Source of the DNA: Arthrobacter sp. 18067
GTDB lineage: Bacteria; Actinomycetota; Actinomycetes; Actinomycetales; Micrococcaceae
Length of the DNA: 64,000 nt
Reading direction: 5' to 3'
Assembly: GCF_902706295.1 (NCBI RefSeq)
Contig: NZ_CACSJJ010000010.1
Span: 62,001-126,000, forward strand
Shown: positions 8,219 to 17,604 of the stretch, one piece after another
Position numbering within the stretch: position 1 is the first letter of the stretch
Layout: each line of letters begins with the position of its first letter
Translations under genes and position numbers: made by a program
Notes under the pieces: generated by a model
What the model was told of the DNA's origin: nothing
Database searches by the model: none
What the model saw: only the letters and a program-made list of their open reading frames with translations

Positions 8219-10060
8219 CTAGGCGAACTTTGCCAGGGGGTTGGCCAGTCGGCCTGCCATCTGGAGCCCACCGGAGGGATCCGAGATGTCCAGCATCTGC
8301 TGGTTGTTCCGCAACTGCAGGCGGTTGAGGCAGGACAGCTCGAAGTCCGCAGCGAAGAGATCGTGCATGGCGAACTGATCCGCGAGCTCCGGGTGGCGCT
8401 GCTGGTATTCGCGGAGTACGGCAGCTGCGGTTCCCCAGAACTCGTCCTCGCGAAGCGTCCCGTCCTCCACAAGGATGGCCCCGAGGAAGCGGAAGATGCA
8501 GTCGAACACGTCGGTGAAGATGGCCAGGACCATTTCCTCGGCGGGAATCTCGGCCTTCACGCGGGAGACCTCCTCCGGCAGTTCCAGTCTGTCCCCCATG
8601 ACCACGATTTCCTCGGCGATGTCCTTCATGATCGCGCGGACGGGCACGCCGTCCTCAAGGATCAGGATGACGTTTTCGCCGTGCGGCATGAACGCGAGTT
8701 CGTACTCGTAGAGGCAGTGGACCAGCGGCACAAGGTAAGCCTCAAAGTAACGGCGAAGCCATTCAGTGGGCGCCAGGCCGGACCGCTCAATCAGTGACGT
8801 CACCACGGAGTTCCCGGCCGCATCCACGTGCAGCAGCGATGCCATGGTGGCCAACTGCTGCCCGTCCTTGAGCAGCGGAAGGGGACTTTCCCTCCACAGG
8901 GCCGAGAGCATCTTCCGGTACGGTGAGCCTTTGGCCGACGCAGCCTCGTAATAGTGGTTGTGGTAACCGATGGCTGCTGATTCACGGATCATGGCCAGGC
9001 CCCGGTTCTGGAGCTCCTGGTCATTTCCGATCAGTTCCTGCAGCCAGTCGTTGATGGCCGGCGTCGCCTTCATGTACTGCGGCGACAAGCCACGCATGAA
9101 GCCCATGTTCAGCACTGACATGGCCGTTTTGACGTACGCCTTCTCCGGGTAGTCCGTGTTGAAGAACGTGCGGATGGACTGCTGCGCTTGGTAAGCATCC
9201 TCGCCGGCTCCGAGGTGGACAATGTGGCGCTGGGCGATTTCAGCCGCGAACGTCACGGTGAGTTTGTTGTCCCACTGCCAGGGGTGGACTGGCATGAGCA
9301 GGTAGTCCTCGGGGGCCAGTCCGGATGCGGAGAGTTCAGCGTTGAACCAATCAAGGGTGGCCGGGCCGAGTTCGGCTTCAAAGTGCGTCCGGTAGTCCAG
9401 CCCTGCGCTTGAGGTGAAGACTGCCTTGCTGCGGTGCACCGCGATCCACTGCAGCTTCACCGTGGCACCTGTTTCCGGCGCGAACGCGTGGTAATCGACA
9501 ATCCCGAAGCCCAGCCGGCCGTTGTTGGCCACGAAGCAAGGGTGGCCCTCGGTCATGCTGTGTTCGATGGCCTGGAAGTCGGCGGCCCGGTCTGCGCCGC
9601 CGGTGACGCCGGCAGCCAACTGGGCCGAGCTGAACGGTTTGCCTTGCTTGTAGGCGTGGCTGGCCAGCGTGCTGCTGATTTCCTCCAGATAGACAGGCAG
9701 CATTTCCTGGCGGATGGCCAGTGCCTCATGGAACTCGGCGATGAAGTCCAAAGCGTCCACCGGCAATTCCTCGCCGTCACGCAGCTTCACGATGGATTCC
9801 GCGGAGACGGACCAGTGCTCCAACTGCAGGAGGCGCGCCCGGAAGCGATACTCAACGGTGTCGTCGTCGCTCACCACCTTGTAAAGGCCGACGCCGGCGC
9901 CCTCCTCCCGGATCAGCTCCGGAACCAGGATGCGTTCGTGCGAGAACTCGGCGATCGCCTTCCGGACCAAGTGCCTGTTGGCAATGGCCCAGCGTTCAGG
10001 GGTCAGGTGGGACACGGAATCAACGGCGGTTTTAGTCGCGTTGTCGGCAGTGGTGGTCAC
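8219..10060 (-). CDS. desD: DesD-type NIS siderophore synthetase (IucA/IucC family)
   Basis: This 613-residue protein has the family's usual length. It has the ATP/substrate motifs of NRPS-independent siderophore synthetases: HPWQWDNKL in the N-terminal half, PHGENVILILEDG in the C-terminal half, and the family C-terminal FhuF-like segment. DesD joins N-hydroxy-N-succinylcadaverine units and closes the macrocycle to desferrioxamine (known for Streptomyces). It is the last gene of the operon and its GTG start overlaps the desC stop (GTGA). Whether the product is ferrioxamine E, B or another hydroxamate cannot be read from sequence. Confidence 0.93.
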   Translation of the reverse strand: MTTTADNATKTAVDSVSHLTPERWAIANRHLVRKAIAEFSHERILVPELIREEGAGVGLYKVVSDDDTVEYRFRARLLQLEHWSVSAESIVKLRDGEELPVDALDFIAEFHEALAIRQEMLPVYLEEISSTLASHAYKQGKPFSSAQLAAGVTGGADRAADFQAIEHSMTEGHPCFVANNGRLGFGIVDYHAFAPETGATVKLQWIAVHRSKAVFTSSAGLDYRTHFEAELGPATLDWFNAELSASGLAPEDYLLMPVHPWQWDNKLTVTFAAEIAQRHIVHLGAGEDAYQAQQSIRTFFNTDYPEKAYVKTAMSVLNMGFMRGLSPQYMKATPAINDWLQELIGNDQELQNRGLAMIRESAAIGYHNHYYEAASAKGSPYRKMLSALWRESPLPLLKDGQQLATMASLLHVDAAGNSVVTSLIERSGLAPTEWLRRYFEAYLVPLVHCLYEYELAFMPHGENVILILEDGVPVRAIMKDIAEEIVVMGDRLELPEEVSRVKAEIPAEEMVLAIFTDVFDCIFRFLGAILVEDGTLREDEFWGTAAAVLREYQQRHPELADQFAMHDLFAADFELSCLNRLQLRNNQQMLDISDPSGGLQMAGRLANPLAKFA

Positions 10061-10647
10061 AGGGATTCTCCTCTGGTCGCCGCGACGGGCGCGGCCAGAA
10101 TCGGGGTCAGGGTGGCGAGGAAATCCTCGCGCGTGCAGAAGCTCAGGAGCCCCTGCTTGTGGTCTTCGGCGGGATCGACGGCGGGAAGGGTCACCACGCC
10201 GTGGGGGCGGAAGCCCACCTTCTCGTTGAGCACATGGATCTTGTGGTTGCGGGCGTCAGGTTCGACGACGACCCGCTGGGTTGCCGGGTCGTCGAACAGT
10301 TCGGCCATCACGGACTGCATGACGGACGTAGTGAAACCAGCCTGCGGGTCACCGCTGGGCGGGGCCACGAGCAGGTGCATTCCAATGTCGCCGTCCTGGA
10401 CCTCGTAGACGTCCGCCAACGGCGAGGATTCGGGACGGTACCGCTCCATCAGGAAGGCGGGGACGCCGTCGTCGAGCCCCAAGAATGCTTGGTGATGGCC
10501 CGAGTCGGAGATCTTCGTGTATTCCTCCACAACGTCCTGCTCAGTGGCCGAAACCATGCCCCAGAACCGTGCATACTCCTGGCTGACCCAGCTGTGGAGG
10601 ACGGGTGCGTCCGTCACCGGATCGACGGGCCGGAATGTGAAGCTCAT
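10057..10647 (-). CDS. desC: DesC-type N-hydroxycadaverine acyltransferase
   Basis: This 196-residue GNAT/IucB-like acyltransferase starts MSFTFRPVDPVTDAPVLHSW. Motif blocks DIGMHLLVAPP, TTSVMQSVMAELF and NHKIHVLNEKVGF are those of siderophore N-hydroxylysine/N-hydroxycadaverine acylases. It should acylate N-hydroxycadaverine with succinyl- or acetyl-CoA in the cytoplasm. A longer open frame runs upstream to 11061, but it overlaps desB antiphase; the ATG at 10647, forming ATGA with the desB stop, is the proper start. It is coupled by 4-bp overlaps on both sides. Confidence 0.9.
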   Translation of the reverse strand: MSFTFRPVDPVTDAPVLHSWVSQEYARFWGMVSATEQDVVEEYTKISDSGHHQAFLGLDDGVPAFLMERYRPESSPLADVYEVQDGDIGMHLLVAPPSGDPQAGFTTSVMQSVMAELFDDPATQRVVVEPDARNHKIHVLNEKVGFRPHGVVTLPAVDPAEDHKQGLLSFCTREDFLATLTPILAAPVAATRGESL

Positions 10648-11987
10648 ACAGCGGCTCCAGCGGTTTCCGGAAGTACTGCGGCCACGGGTGCGGGCGCACC
10701 GAACTGCTGGAACGCGATGCTGCGCTCGATCGGGTAGACCTCGCGGCCCGTGATCTCGCGCAGGATGCAGGAGTTGCGGTAGGCAGCCATGCCGAGGTCC
10801 GGCGTGACGAAACCGTGCGTGTGCAGCTCGGCGTTCTGGACGAAGATTTCGCCGGGTTCGACGCCGGTCCCATAGTTGCGCTCGACGTCGAAGCGGCCCT
10901 TGGCGTCGCGGCGGATGCGATCGTGGATGCCGGCCAGGAAGGCGGGCTCTTTGTAGGTATAGCCGGTAGCGAGGACGACGGCCTCGGACTCCAGCGAGTA
11001 GCTCTGCCCGTGTTCCTCGTGGTGCAGCTGGAGCGTGTGGGTGCCCGTGGTGGCGTCCCACTCTGCGGCAGTGAGGGACGAGTGCGTGTGCAGCTGGGTG
11101 TCCACCATGCCGGAAAGGCTCTTGGTGTAGAGGAGATCGTAGATGTCGTCGATCAGGTCCGAGTTGATGCCCTTGTACAGGTTCTTCTGGCTCTTGATCA
11201 GGGAGTCCCTTTGCTCGCCTGGGAGCGAGTGGAAGTAGTCCACGTACTCCGGCGAGGTCATCTCAAGCGTGAGCTTGGTGTATTCCAGCGGGAAGAAGCG
11301 ACCGGAGCGGGTCACCCAGTTGAGCTGGTAGCCGTAGACGTCGATTTCCTGAAGGAGTTCGTAATAGAGTTCAGCGGCGCTCTGGCCACTGCCCACGATG
11401 GTGATGCTGCGCTTGGACTGCAGCTCACTCTTCCTCGACAGATAGTCAGCGTTGTGGAGGACAAGCCCGCCAGCTTCGACTATCCCTGCACAGGAGTCCG
11501 GAACGTACGGGGACGTACCGGTGCCAAGGACCAGTTTGCGGGCGCGAAGTACCTCAGCGCCGTCCGGGCCCTGGACCGAAAGGCGGTACACGCCGTCGTC
11601 GTACGTCACATCCAGCACATCCGTGCTAAAACGAACCGACTCAAGCTGGCCGGCCACCCACTGGCAGTACTGGTTGTATTCGGCGCGCAGCGGGTAGAAG
11701 TTCTCCCGGATATAGAAGCGGTACAGGCGGCCCGTCTGCTTCAGGAAGTTCAGGAAGGAGAACGGCGACGTCGGGTCCGCCAGAGTAACGAGGTCCGCCA
11801 TGAACGGGACCTGCAGGTGCGCGGGCTCCAGCATCATGCCGGGGTGCCAATCGAAGGACTCGCTGCGGTCAAGGAAGACGCAGTCGAGGTTTTCCACCGG
11901 TTCGCTCAGCGCGGCCAAGCCCAGGTTGAAAGGCCCGACGCCGATACCGGCGACGTCGTAAATCTTGCCGTTGTCTTGGGTGCTCAC
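10644..11987 (-). CDS. desB: DesB-type cadaverine/lysine N-monooxygenase
   Basis: This 447-residue flavoprotein of the lysine/ornithine N-hydroxylase family has the FAD motif GVGPFNLGLAAL near residue 16, the NADPH motif GSGQSAAELYYELL near 197-210, and the late ATGY motif (VVLATGYTYKEP). In the des pathway it hydroxylates cadaverine to N-hydroxycadaverine with O2 and NADPH. The GTG start overlaps the desA stop by 4 bp. Its place between a decarboxylase and an acyltransferase supports cadaverine over lysine as substrate (inference from operon order and the known pathway). Confidence 0.93.
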   Translation of the reverse strand: MSTQDNGKIYDVAGIGVGPFNLGLAALSEPVENLDCVFLDRSESFDWHPGMMLEPAHLQVPFMADLVTLADPTSPFSFLNFLKQTGRLYRFYIRENFYPLRAEYNQYCQWVAGQLESVRFSTDVLDVTYDDGVYRLSVQGPDGAEVLRARKLVLGTGTSPYVPDSCAGIVEAGGLVLHNADYLSRKSELQSKRSITIVGSGQSAAELYYELLQEIDVYGYQLNWVTRSGRFFPLEYTKLTLEMTSPEYVDYFHSLPGEQRDSLIKSQKNLYKGINSDLIDDIYDLLYTKSLSGMVDTQLHTHSSLTAAEWDATTGTHTLQLHHEEHGQSYSLESEAVVLATGYTYKEPAFLAGIHDRIRRDAKGRFDVERNYGTGVEPGEIFVQNAELHTHGFVTPDLGMAAYRNSCILREITGREVYPIERSIAFQQFGAPAPVAAVLPETAGAAV

Positions 11988-13546
11988 GCTGCAGCCTCCG
12001 TGGTGTCCGCGAGCAGGCTGTCGCCCGTCCGTCGGATAAGTTCGATGATTTCCTGGATGTCCCTCAGGCTCGCCTCGGCGTTGAGGAGGGTGAATTTGAG
12101 GTAGTGGCGGCCCGCCACCTTGGTGCCGGCAACAACGGCCTCACCGGAGGCGAAGATCGCGGCGCGGATGGCCGGGTTAAGGGCGTCCGCAGCATCCTCA
12201 TCCAACTGAACGCCGTCGATCACGGGGCGGTAGCGGAACACCAAAGTGCTCAGCTGCGGTGCGGCGGCGAGCTCGAATTCGGCGTCGTCAGCCAGCAGCG
12301 TTCCCACTCGCGCGGCGAGGTCGATCGCTTCATCGAACAGCGCACCGATCGCGTCTGCACCCATGATGCGCAGCGTGAGCCACAGCTTCAAGGCGTCAAA
12401 GCGGCGGGTGGTCTGGATGCTCTTGTCCACTTGGTTGGGGATCTCGGCCTTCGCGGCGCTCTCCGGGTTCAGATAGTCCGCGTAGTAGGTGACGTGGCCC
12501 AGCATGGAGCCGTTGCGGACCAGGACCGCGCTGGAGCTGACCGGCTGGAAGAAGGTCTTGTGGAAGTCCACTGTGACGGAGTCCGCAAGGTGGATCCCGT
12601 TCAGGAGGTGGCGGTGGCGGCCGGAAACGATGAGTCCTCCACCGTAGGCGCCATCCACGTGCAGCCAGGAATCGTAGGCGCGAACCAAGGCGGCCATTTC
12701 GGACAGCGGGTCAACTGAACCGAAGTCCGTTGTCCCGGCAGTTGCCACGACCGCCATCGGCACCAGGCCGGCGTCGTGCGCTTCAGCCAGAGCGGCCGCG
12801 AGGGCGGTCGGGTCCATGCGGTGGTCTTCGCTGGTAGGCACTGCGATAACGGCGTCGAAGCCGAGGCCCAGCATCGAAGCAGACTTCTGGATGCTGAAGT
12901 GGCTGTCCACGGAGGTGAAGATCCGGAGCCGGTCCAGCAGGTGCGGCAGGCGTGCGTCCCCATTCGCGGCCCGCAGCTTGGCGACGGCGTGATTGCGGGC
13001 AATCAGCAGTGCCTGGAAGTTGGACTGACTGCCACCCGAGGTGAACACTCCGTCAGCTTCGGCGTCGAACCCGATGCGCTCCGCGGTCCAATCGATGAGG
13101 CGGCGCTCGATCATGGTGGCGCCGGCGCTCTGGTCCCAGGTGTCCATGGAGGAGTTCACGGCAGAGAGCACCGCTTCGCCAACCAACGCGGGAATGACCA
13201 CCGGGCAGTTAAGGTGCGCGGCGTAGCGGGAATCGTGGAAGTAGATGGCGTCCTTGAGGTAGAGCTCGTCGAGCTCCTCGAGAGCGGCGGCCGTGTCCGG
13301 CAACGGACGCTCAAGATCGACGGCTCCGACCTTCGCCTTCAGTTCAGCATGCCCGACGCCGGTGAACGGCTGGGTGGTCCGCTGGACTTTGGTGGAGACC
13401 GCATTGACTCCCTGAAGAACCTGCGCGACGTAACTGGGAGAATTTCGTGCGTTGAACAGCTGGTTGGTGGCAGCGAGGGCCAGTTCCACTTTGGAGCCAA
13501 AATCCTGCTCCTGAGCGATCCGCTCTTCGACACTAGGTGACGTCAC
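11984..13546 (-). CDS. desA: DesA-type PLP-dependent lysine decarboxylase
   Basis: This group II PLP decarboxylase of 520 residues has the aspartate that pairs with the PLP ring in HVDGAYGGG and the Schiff-base lysine in VDFHKTFFQP. It should make cadaverine from lysine, the first step of desferrioxamine synthesis. The open frame extends to 13591, but GGAAGGA lies 7 bp before the GTG at 13546, and the longer form would overlap the iron box, so 13546 is chosen. It is the first gene of the fully overlapping desABCD operon, probably repressed by a DtxR/IdeR/DmdR-type iron regulator through the boxes just upstream. Confidence 0.92.
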   Translation of the reverse strand: MTSPSVEERIAQEQDFGSKVELALAATNQLFNARNSPSYVAQVLQGVNAVSTKVQRTTQPFTGVGHAELKAKVGAVDLERPLPDTAAALEELDELYLKDAIYFHDSRYAAHLNCPVVIPALVGEAVLSAVNSSMDTWDQSAGATMIERRLIDWTAERIGFDAEADGVFTSGGSQSNFQALLIARNHAVAKLRAANGDARLPHLLDRLRIFTSVDSHFSIQKSASMLGLGFDAVIAVPTSEDHRMDPTALAAALAEAHDAGLVPMAVVATAGTTDFGSVDPLSEMAALVRAYDSWLHVDGAYGGGLIVSGRHRHLLNGIHLADSVTVDFHKTFFQPVSSSAVLVRNGSMLGHVTYYADYLNPESAAKAEIPNQVDKSIQTTRRFDALKLWLTLRIMGADAIGALFDEAIDLAARVGTLLADDAEFELAAAPQLSTLVFRYRPVIDGVQLDEDAADALNPAIRAAIFASGEAVVAGTKVAGRHYLKFTLLNAEASLRDIQEIIELIRRTGDSLLADTTEAAA

Positions 13547-13583
13547 GTCAGCTTCCTTCCATTGCGTTGGGGCGCTTATTAGC

Positions 13584-13617
13584 AAAGGCAAGCCTTACTT
13601 AGGTAAACCTTTCCGTC
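13584..13617 (-). promoter_or_regulatory. Two overlapping DtxR/IdeR-type iron boxes before desA
   Basis: Two matches to the actinobacterial iron-box consensus (TTAGGTTAGCCTAACCTAA) overlap here. Read on the plus strand, box 1 is 13584-13602 (AAAGGCAAGCCTTACTTAG) and box 2 is 13599-13617, starting TTAGGTAAACCTTTCC. They lie 38-71 bp upstream of the desA GTG, where a promoter is expected; TTTACC and GCTAAT at suitable spacing on the minus strand could be the -35 and -10. Iron-dependent repression is inferred from the match and the genes controlled. Confidence 0.75.
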
Positions 13618-13833
13618 AAACTTTTGTGACCTATTTCGCTTAGAAGGCGGTTTCTCGTGCTTCTACCGCCCGGTAGCACGTCATTGACTTTTCTTCAGGC
13701 CCCTTTGGGTGCAAAATATGGCACTCTTTTCGGCCACCGAGTGTTGCCATCAGGCCACATGCGCGGGCCCCGCCTTCCGGGCGACAAGGGGTAGAGTGCA
13801 AGGACTATCCGCTGTCAACGGTTGGGGGACCAC

Positions 13834-14199
13834 ATGAAGGACCACGTTCACGAGCGCATCGGCTTCCGCGAAATCGACGAACATGGGAACGCCGTGCAGG
13901 CCGTCAGCCCCCACGTGCCGGAGACCGCAGGCCCCGAACGCAAGCGCGTCCCGGTCAACCCGTTCATCATTGCGTTGTGGGTTCTCGACGCCGGCCTTGC
14001 TTGGTTCGGAATGTGGGCTCTTACTAATGCGATCAGCGCGATGGTGGGGCCTATGCCAGTCCAGTCCGCCGAATCAGCCCAAGTGAACTTCATGATGTTC
14101 TCCAACGCACCGTATGCGCTCTTGGGCGCCGCCCTGATCACCGCCGGCCTCCTGTTCTGGCACGCGGTTCAGTGGCAAAAGAAGCGACCGACCAGGTAG
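13834..14199 (+). CDS. Small two-helix membrane protein, unknown function
   Basis: This 121-residue protein has a hydrophilic N-terminal third (MKDHVHERIGFREIDEHG...), two predicted membrane helices (about residues 46-67 and 93-114) and a short basic tail (KKRPTR). The ATG at 13834 follows GGGGGAC by about 4 bp; an in-frame TTG 12 bp earlier has nothing comparable. I recognise no family. It diverges from the iron-regulated des operon across a 287-bp gap and ends at a strong hairpin shared with the convergent surface-protein gene. Confidence 0.7.
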   Translation: MKDHVHERIGFREIDEHGNAVQAVSPHVPETAGPERKRVPVNPFIIALWVLDAGLAWFGMWALTNAISAMVGPMPVQSAESAQVNFMMFSNAPYALLGAALITAGLLFWHAVQWQKKRPTR

Positions 14200-14268
14200 T
14201 AGTTGACGACGGCGGCCGCACTCATGTGATGGCTGACTGGTTCTTTCCGGTTTTGTGAGTTCAAGGAA

Positions 14269-14310
14269 AATGCGCGGCAACCGGGGTTGGGGCCCCGATT
14301 GCCGCGCATT
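14269..14310. terminator. Bidirectional hairpin terminator
   Basis: An 18-bp stem (14269-14286 pairs with 14293-14310; starts AATGCGCGGCAA) with one mismatch and a 6-base loop lies between the convergent ends of the small membrane protein gene and the surface-protein gene. GAAAA precedes the left arm, so a short U-run would follow the stem in the minus-strand transcript. Confidence 0.75.
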
Positions 14311-14316
14311 CCTGTC

Positions 14317-17300
14317 CTACGCCTCGGAACGCTTGCGGCGTCCAACGAGGAACAGGAACAGTCCCGAGCCAACCACCAGAAGACTGATCGGCAACACGGT
14401 GAGGACAACTCCCGTGTTCGCCAGTGGGCCTTCAGGTTGGTTCGGAACAACCGGCGGGAAAGTCACAACAACACTTGCAGGTGGTGTGGTGACAGGGGGT
14501 CCCGTCGGAGGCGTACCCGACGCGGTCGCCGTGTTGGCGACCTTGCCGGCGTTGATGTCCGCCTGGGTGATTGCGTAAGTTGCCGTTGCAGTCAACGTCT
14601 CGCCGGGCAGCAGGGTCCCTGCAGCACCAGGCCAGGCGTAAGCCACGGCCGACAGGCCCGGCATCGGATCGTTGACAGCAATATCCGTCATGGGCACATT
14701 CCCGGCGTTCTTTGCCGTGAACTTGTAGCTGATGATGTCACCCACTTTGGTGGGGTCGCCCACGCCGGAAGCATCCGCTGTCTTGGTGAACGCCAAGCCG
14801 GAATTCGGCGTTAGCGGGGTGTCTGTTTCGCCCGGAGGTGGCGTTACCGGTGGACCGGTGGGCGGAGTACCCGTGGTCGTGGCGCTGTTGGCGACATGAC
14901 CGGCGTCGATATCAGCCTGCGTGATCGCGTACGTTGCCGTAGCCGTCACCGTCTGGCCGGGCAGCAGCTCGCCCGGGATGCCTGGCCAGGTGTAAGTGAG
15001 CGGTGAGAGACCAGCCAGCGGATCCGAAATGGACACGTCCTTCAACGTGACGTTGCCGGTGTTCTTGGCCGTGAAATCATAGGTAATCACGTCACCCACC
15101 ATCGACGGCCCGTCCATTGCAGGTGCCACAGCGGTCTTGCTGAACTCCATCGCAGGAGCCGGGATCAACGGGGTATCCGTTTCGCCCGGAGGAGGAGTTA
15201 CCGGCGGACCGGTGGGCGGAGTACCCGTGGTCGTGGCGCTGTTGGCGACATGACCGGCGTCGATATCAGCCTGCGTGATCGCGTACGTTGCCTTAGCCGT
15301 CACCGTCTGGCCGGGCAGCAACTCGCCCGGGGTACCCGGCCAGGTGTAGGTCAGCGCGGACAGGCCATGCAGCGGGTCATTGATGGTGACGCCAGTCAGC
15401 GGCACGCTTCCGGTGTTCTTCGAAGTCAAGGTGTAGGTGATCTGATCGCCTACAACCGACGGATTCTGGATGTCAGAAGAGTCGGCTGACTTACTGAACT
15501 CCATGGCCGGACCAGGAGTCAACGGGGTATCGGTTCCTGCGGGCGGCGGGGTGACTGGTGGACCTGTCGGAGGATTACCTGTGGTGGTTGCCGAGTTGGC
15601 AACGTGCCCCGCCTCGATATCAGCCTGCGTGATCGCATACGTTGCCTTAGCGGTCACCGTCTGGCCGGGCAGCAGCTCGCCCGGGGTACCCGGCCAGGTG
15701 TAGGTCAGCGCGGACAGGCCATGCAGCGGGTCATTGATGGTGACGCCAGTCAGCGGCACGTTTCCGGTGTTCTTCGAAGTCAAGGTGTAGGTGATCTGGT
15801 CGCCTGCAACCGACGGCGTCTGGATATCAGATGCATCCGCAGACTTGGTGAACTCCATCGCCGTTGCCGGAACGGCCGTGTTGGTGAGCACGCAGCTGAT
15901 ATCGGCGCCGGCAACGGGTGCGAGATCCAGCGAACCATCAAAGGCATCACCGTTGGGCAGTCCGGCCTGCAGACCGTTGGCATCGACGCAAGTGATGGCG
16001 CTGTCATAGCTGGCCAGGTTGGCGCCGCCAGACTCGGTCAGGAAGTAGGTGGCGTCTGCTGTGGCGATGTATTCGCCAGTCACGCCCGTACCAGCAGTAA
16101 CAGTGGAACCCGTACCGGTGGTGGTCGCGTTGGCGGTGTTGCTGACAACGGGTCCTGTGGCTGAACCCGTATGGATTTCAACGGTGAATTGATCCGAATC
16201 CAGCAATCTCGGGGCGTCCAGTGCCTTGGTCAGCTCGAGGCGCGGTGCACGAACGATCAGAGTGGCGTTTGCCGGAGGGTTGAGGTTGATCGCGATGTTG
16301 GCGGAACCGTTGACATAGGTTCCCTCCCCGGCGGCCGTGACATCTACGGTGATGGTGCATGAGGTCATTCCCAACGCCATATCACCGCCCATGACGGAAA
16401 GGGTGTTGCTTCCAGCTATGGCCGTCCGTACCAATGGATTGGTACCCGACGTCTGAACACACGTGCCCCCAATGTTTGGGGTCCCGGCGACAACCACTCC
16501 GTCCGGGAGGGTGTCCGTGATAAACCAGTCGTTCTTGGCCTTCAGGTCATCCGTATTGGTCACCGTCAGGGTAACCGTGGAGGTTTCGCCAGGTCCGATG
16601 AGGGAGGGCGTGAAGGACTTGTCCACTTGGGGCGTGACGTCCACAATCTGCGGGAGGTCGAAGGCGACGTCGTTACCCGATCCGGTGGTGGCTTCGTTCC
16701 TCAGCTCGAGGCCAAGGGAAGGGGTTGTGCCCGCGGGAATCTGGTAGGCAGCAGATTGGAGCTTAGTGACCTGCACTTTTGCCAGGTTGCTGCCGCCACA
16801 GGGGTCAAGCCCTGTACTGAGCACTTGCCGTGTGCCGTTGATGAGAAGGCTGAAGGTCTCGCTGGCGTGTGCCGCATGGCAATTCACCTGTGCGAAGTAG
16901 CCGGACACGGCGTAGTAATGGCCCGCGATCGCGGGAATCGTGTTGGCTTTGGTACGGAACTGGACACCCGGCGCAATGATTCCCGAGGCGCTGTTGGTGT
17001 ACTCAGAGAGCGACTGGTTGCTGGCAGCCTGCGATGCTGCTTGCCCTTGCGCTATGCCGAGGGCAGTCGACATTTGCTGGATTTGGCCCCAGCCTTCGGG
17101 CTGGTTCCTGAGGCAACCGGTATCAGAGGTCGGCAGCGGGGTCAGGGAGTTCAGTATCCAGCCGTCACATTGTCCGCCGGCCGGCGTATAGGGCGTATCA
17201 GCCGTGTACATCTCGTTGGCTGCGGCCGGGCCACCCGCGTAGTCGAGAATGCTGATGGCACCAGCGGTGGCATTCTGGTTCGAGAAGTCTTCCGTGTAGA

Positions 17301-17442
17301 CGGGTGTGCCTGGTTGAGCTACGCCAGGGGTGCCGGGCGTCGTGGCCAAGACTGGCGGCGCTAAGGCGCCACCTACCCACAGCGACATGATCGCTGTGGC
17401 GACAACTGCCGCCAACAGCTTCTGTGGACGTGTGTGTTTCAC
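14317..17442 (-). CDS. LAxTG-anchored surface protein with DUF11-like and four tandem repeat domains
   Basis: This is a 1041-residue cell-wall protein. A signal peptide (MKHTRPQKLLAAVVATAIMS...) is probably cut near residue 34. An N-terminal region of about 230 residues resembles a ligand or jelly-roll domain, followed by a DUF11-type Ig-like domain (DVTPQVDKSFTPSLIGPGE) and an intermediate domain. Four repeats of about 118 residues cover roughly residues 527-1000, each with VGD-IxYxFTxKNxGNVPL and YAITQADI. The C-terminus is PLANTG, a hydrophobic helix and RRKRSEA: an LAxTG sorting signal as used by class E sortases. It probably acts as an adhesin or stalk. The sigma/anti-sigma fusion gene upstream is the likely regulator (inference from position). 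Confidence 0.88.
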   Translation of the reverse strand: MKHTRPQKLLAAVVATAIMSLWVGGALAPPVLATTPGTPGVAQPGTPVYTEDFSNQNATAGAISILDYAGGPAAANEMYTADTPYTPAGGQCDGWILNSLTPLPTSDTGCLRNQPEGWGQIQQMSTALGIAQGQAASQAASNQSLSEYTNSASGIIAPGVQFRTKANTIPAIAGHYYAVSGYFAQVNCHAAHASETFSLLINGTRQVLSTGLDPCGGSNLAKVQVTKLQSAAYQIPAGTTPSLGLELRNEATTGSGNDVAFDLPQIVDVTPQVDKSFTPSLIGPGETSTVTLTVTNTDDLKAKNDWFITDTLPDGVVVAGTPNIGGTCVQTSGTNPLVRTAIAGSNTLSVMGGDMALGMTSCTITVDVTAAGEGTYVNGSANIAINLNPPANATLIVRAPRLELTKALDAPRLLDSDQFTVEIHTGSATGPVVSNTANATTTGTGSTVTAGTGVTGEYIATADATYFLTESGGANLASYDSAITCVDANGLQAGLPNGDAFDGSLDLAPVAGADISCVLTNTAVPATAMEFTKSADASDIQTPSVAGDQITYTLTSKNTGNVPLTGVTINDPLHGLSALTYTWPGTPGELLPGQTVTAKATYAITQADIEAGHVANSATTTGNPPTGPPVTPPPAGTDTPLTPGPAMEFSKSADSSDIQNPSVVGDQITYTLTSKNTGSVPLTGVTINDPLHGLSALTYTWPGTPGELLPGQTVTAKATYAITQADIDAGHVANSATTTGTPPTGPPVTPPPGETDTPLIPAPAMEFSKTAVAPAMDGPSMVGDVITYDFTAKNTGNVTLKDVSISDPLAGLSPLTYTWPGIPGELLPGQTVTATATYAITQADIDAGHVANSATTTGTPPTGPPVTPPPGETDTPLTPNSGLAFTKTADASGVGDPTKVGDIISYKFTAKNAGNVPMTDIAVNDPMPGLSAVAYAWPGAAGTLLPGETLTATATYAITQADINAGKVANTATASGTPPTGPPVTTPPASVVVTFPPVVPNQPEGPLANTGVVLTVLPISLLVVGSGLFLFLVGRRKRSEA
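14465..15880. repeat. Four tandem 354-bp repeats inside the surface-protein gene
   Basis: The period is exactly 354 bp (118 codons): GATATCAGCCTGCG recurs at 14908, 15262 and 15616. The three copies at about 14819-15172, 15173-15526 and 15527-15880 are very similar at DNA level; the fourth (14465-14818, nearest the cell wall anchor) has diverged. High DNA identity with conserved frame points to recent unequal crossing-over and predicts length variation between strains. Confidence 0.9.
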
Positions 17443-17562
17443 GGGTTTTCTCGCTTCTAGTGGTCACGCAAGAGGCCGATCCACAGACACGAACCGGCAT
17501 CGAGCTAGGCTTCTCGCCAGTACTCCAGTGGAAGAAGTCGCGTGTTCGTGACGCGAAAATCT

Positions 17563-17593
17563 GAGAAATTTCAAAAATATTTAAGAAATTCTC
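17563..17593. promoter_or_regulatory. AT-rich inverted repeat upstream of the surface-protein gene
   Basis: GAGAAATTTC (17563-17572) and GAAATTCTC (17585-17593) are near-perfect inverted repeats flanking an A/T-only spacer, in otherwise GC-rich DNA, about 120 bp before the surface-protein start. It could be an operator or part of the promoter; no factor is identified. Confidence 0.35.
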
Positions 17594-17604
17594 GGCAGAC
17601 TACT

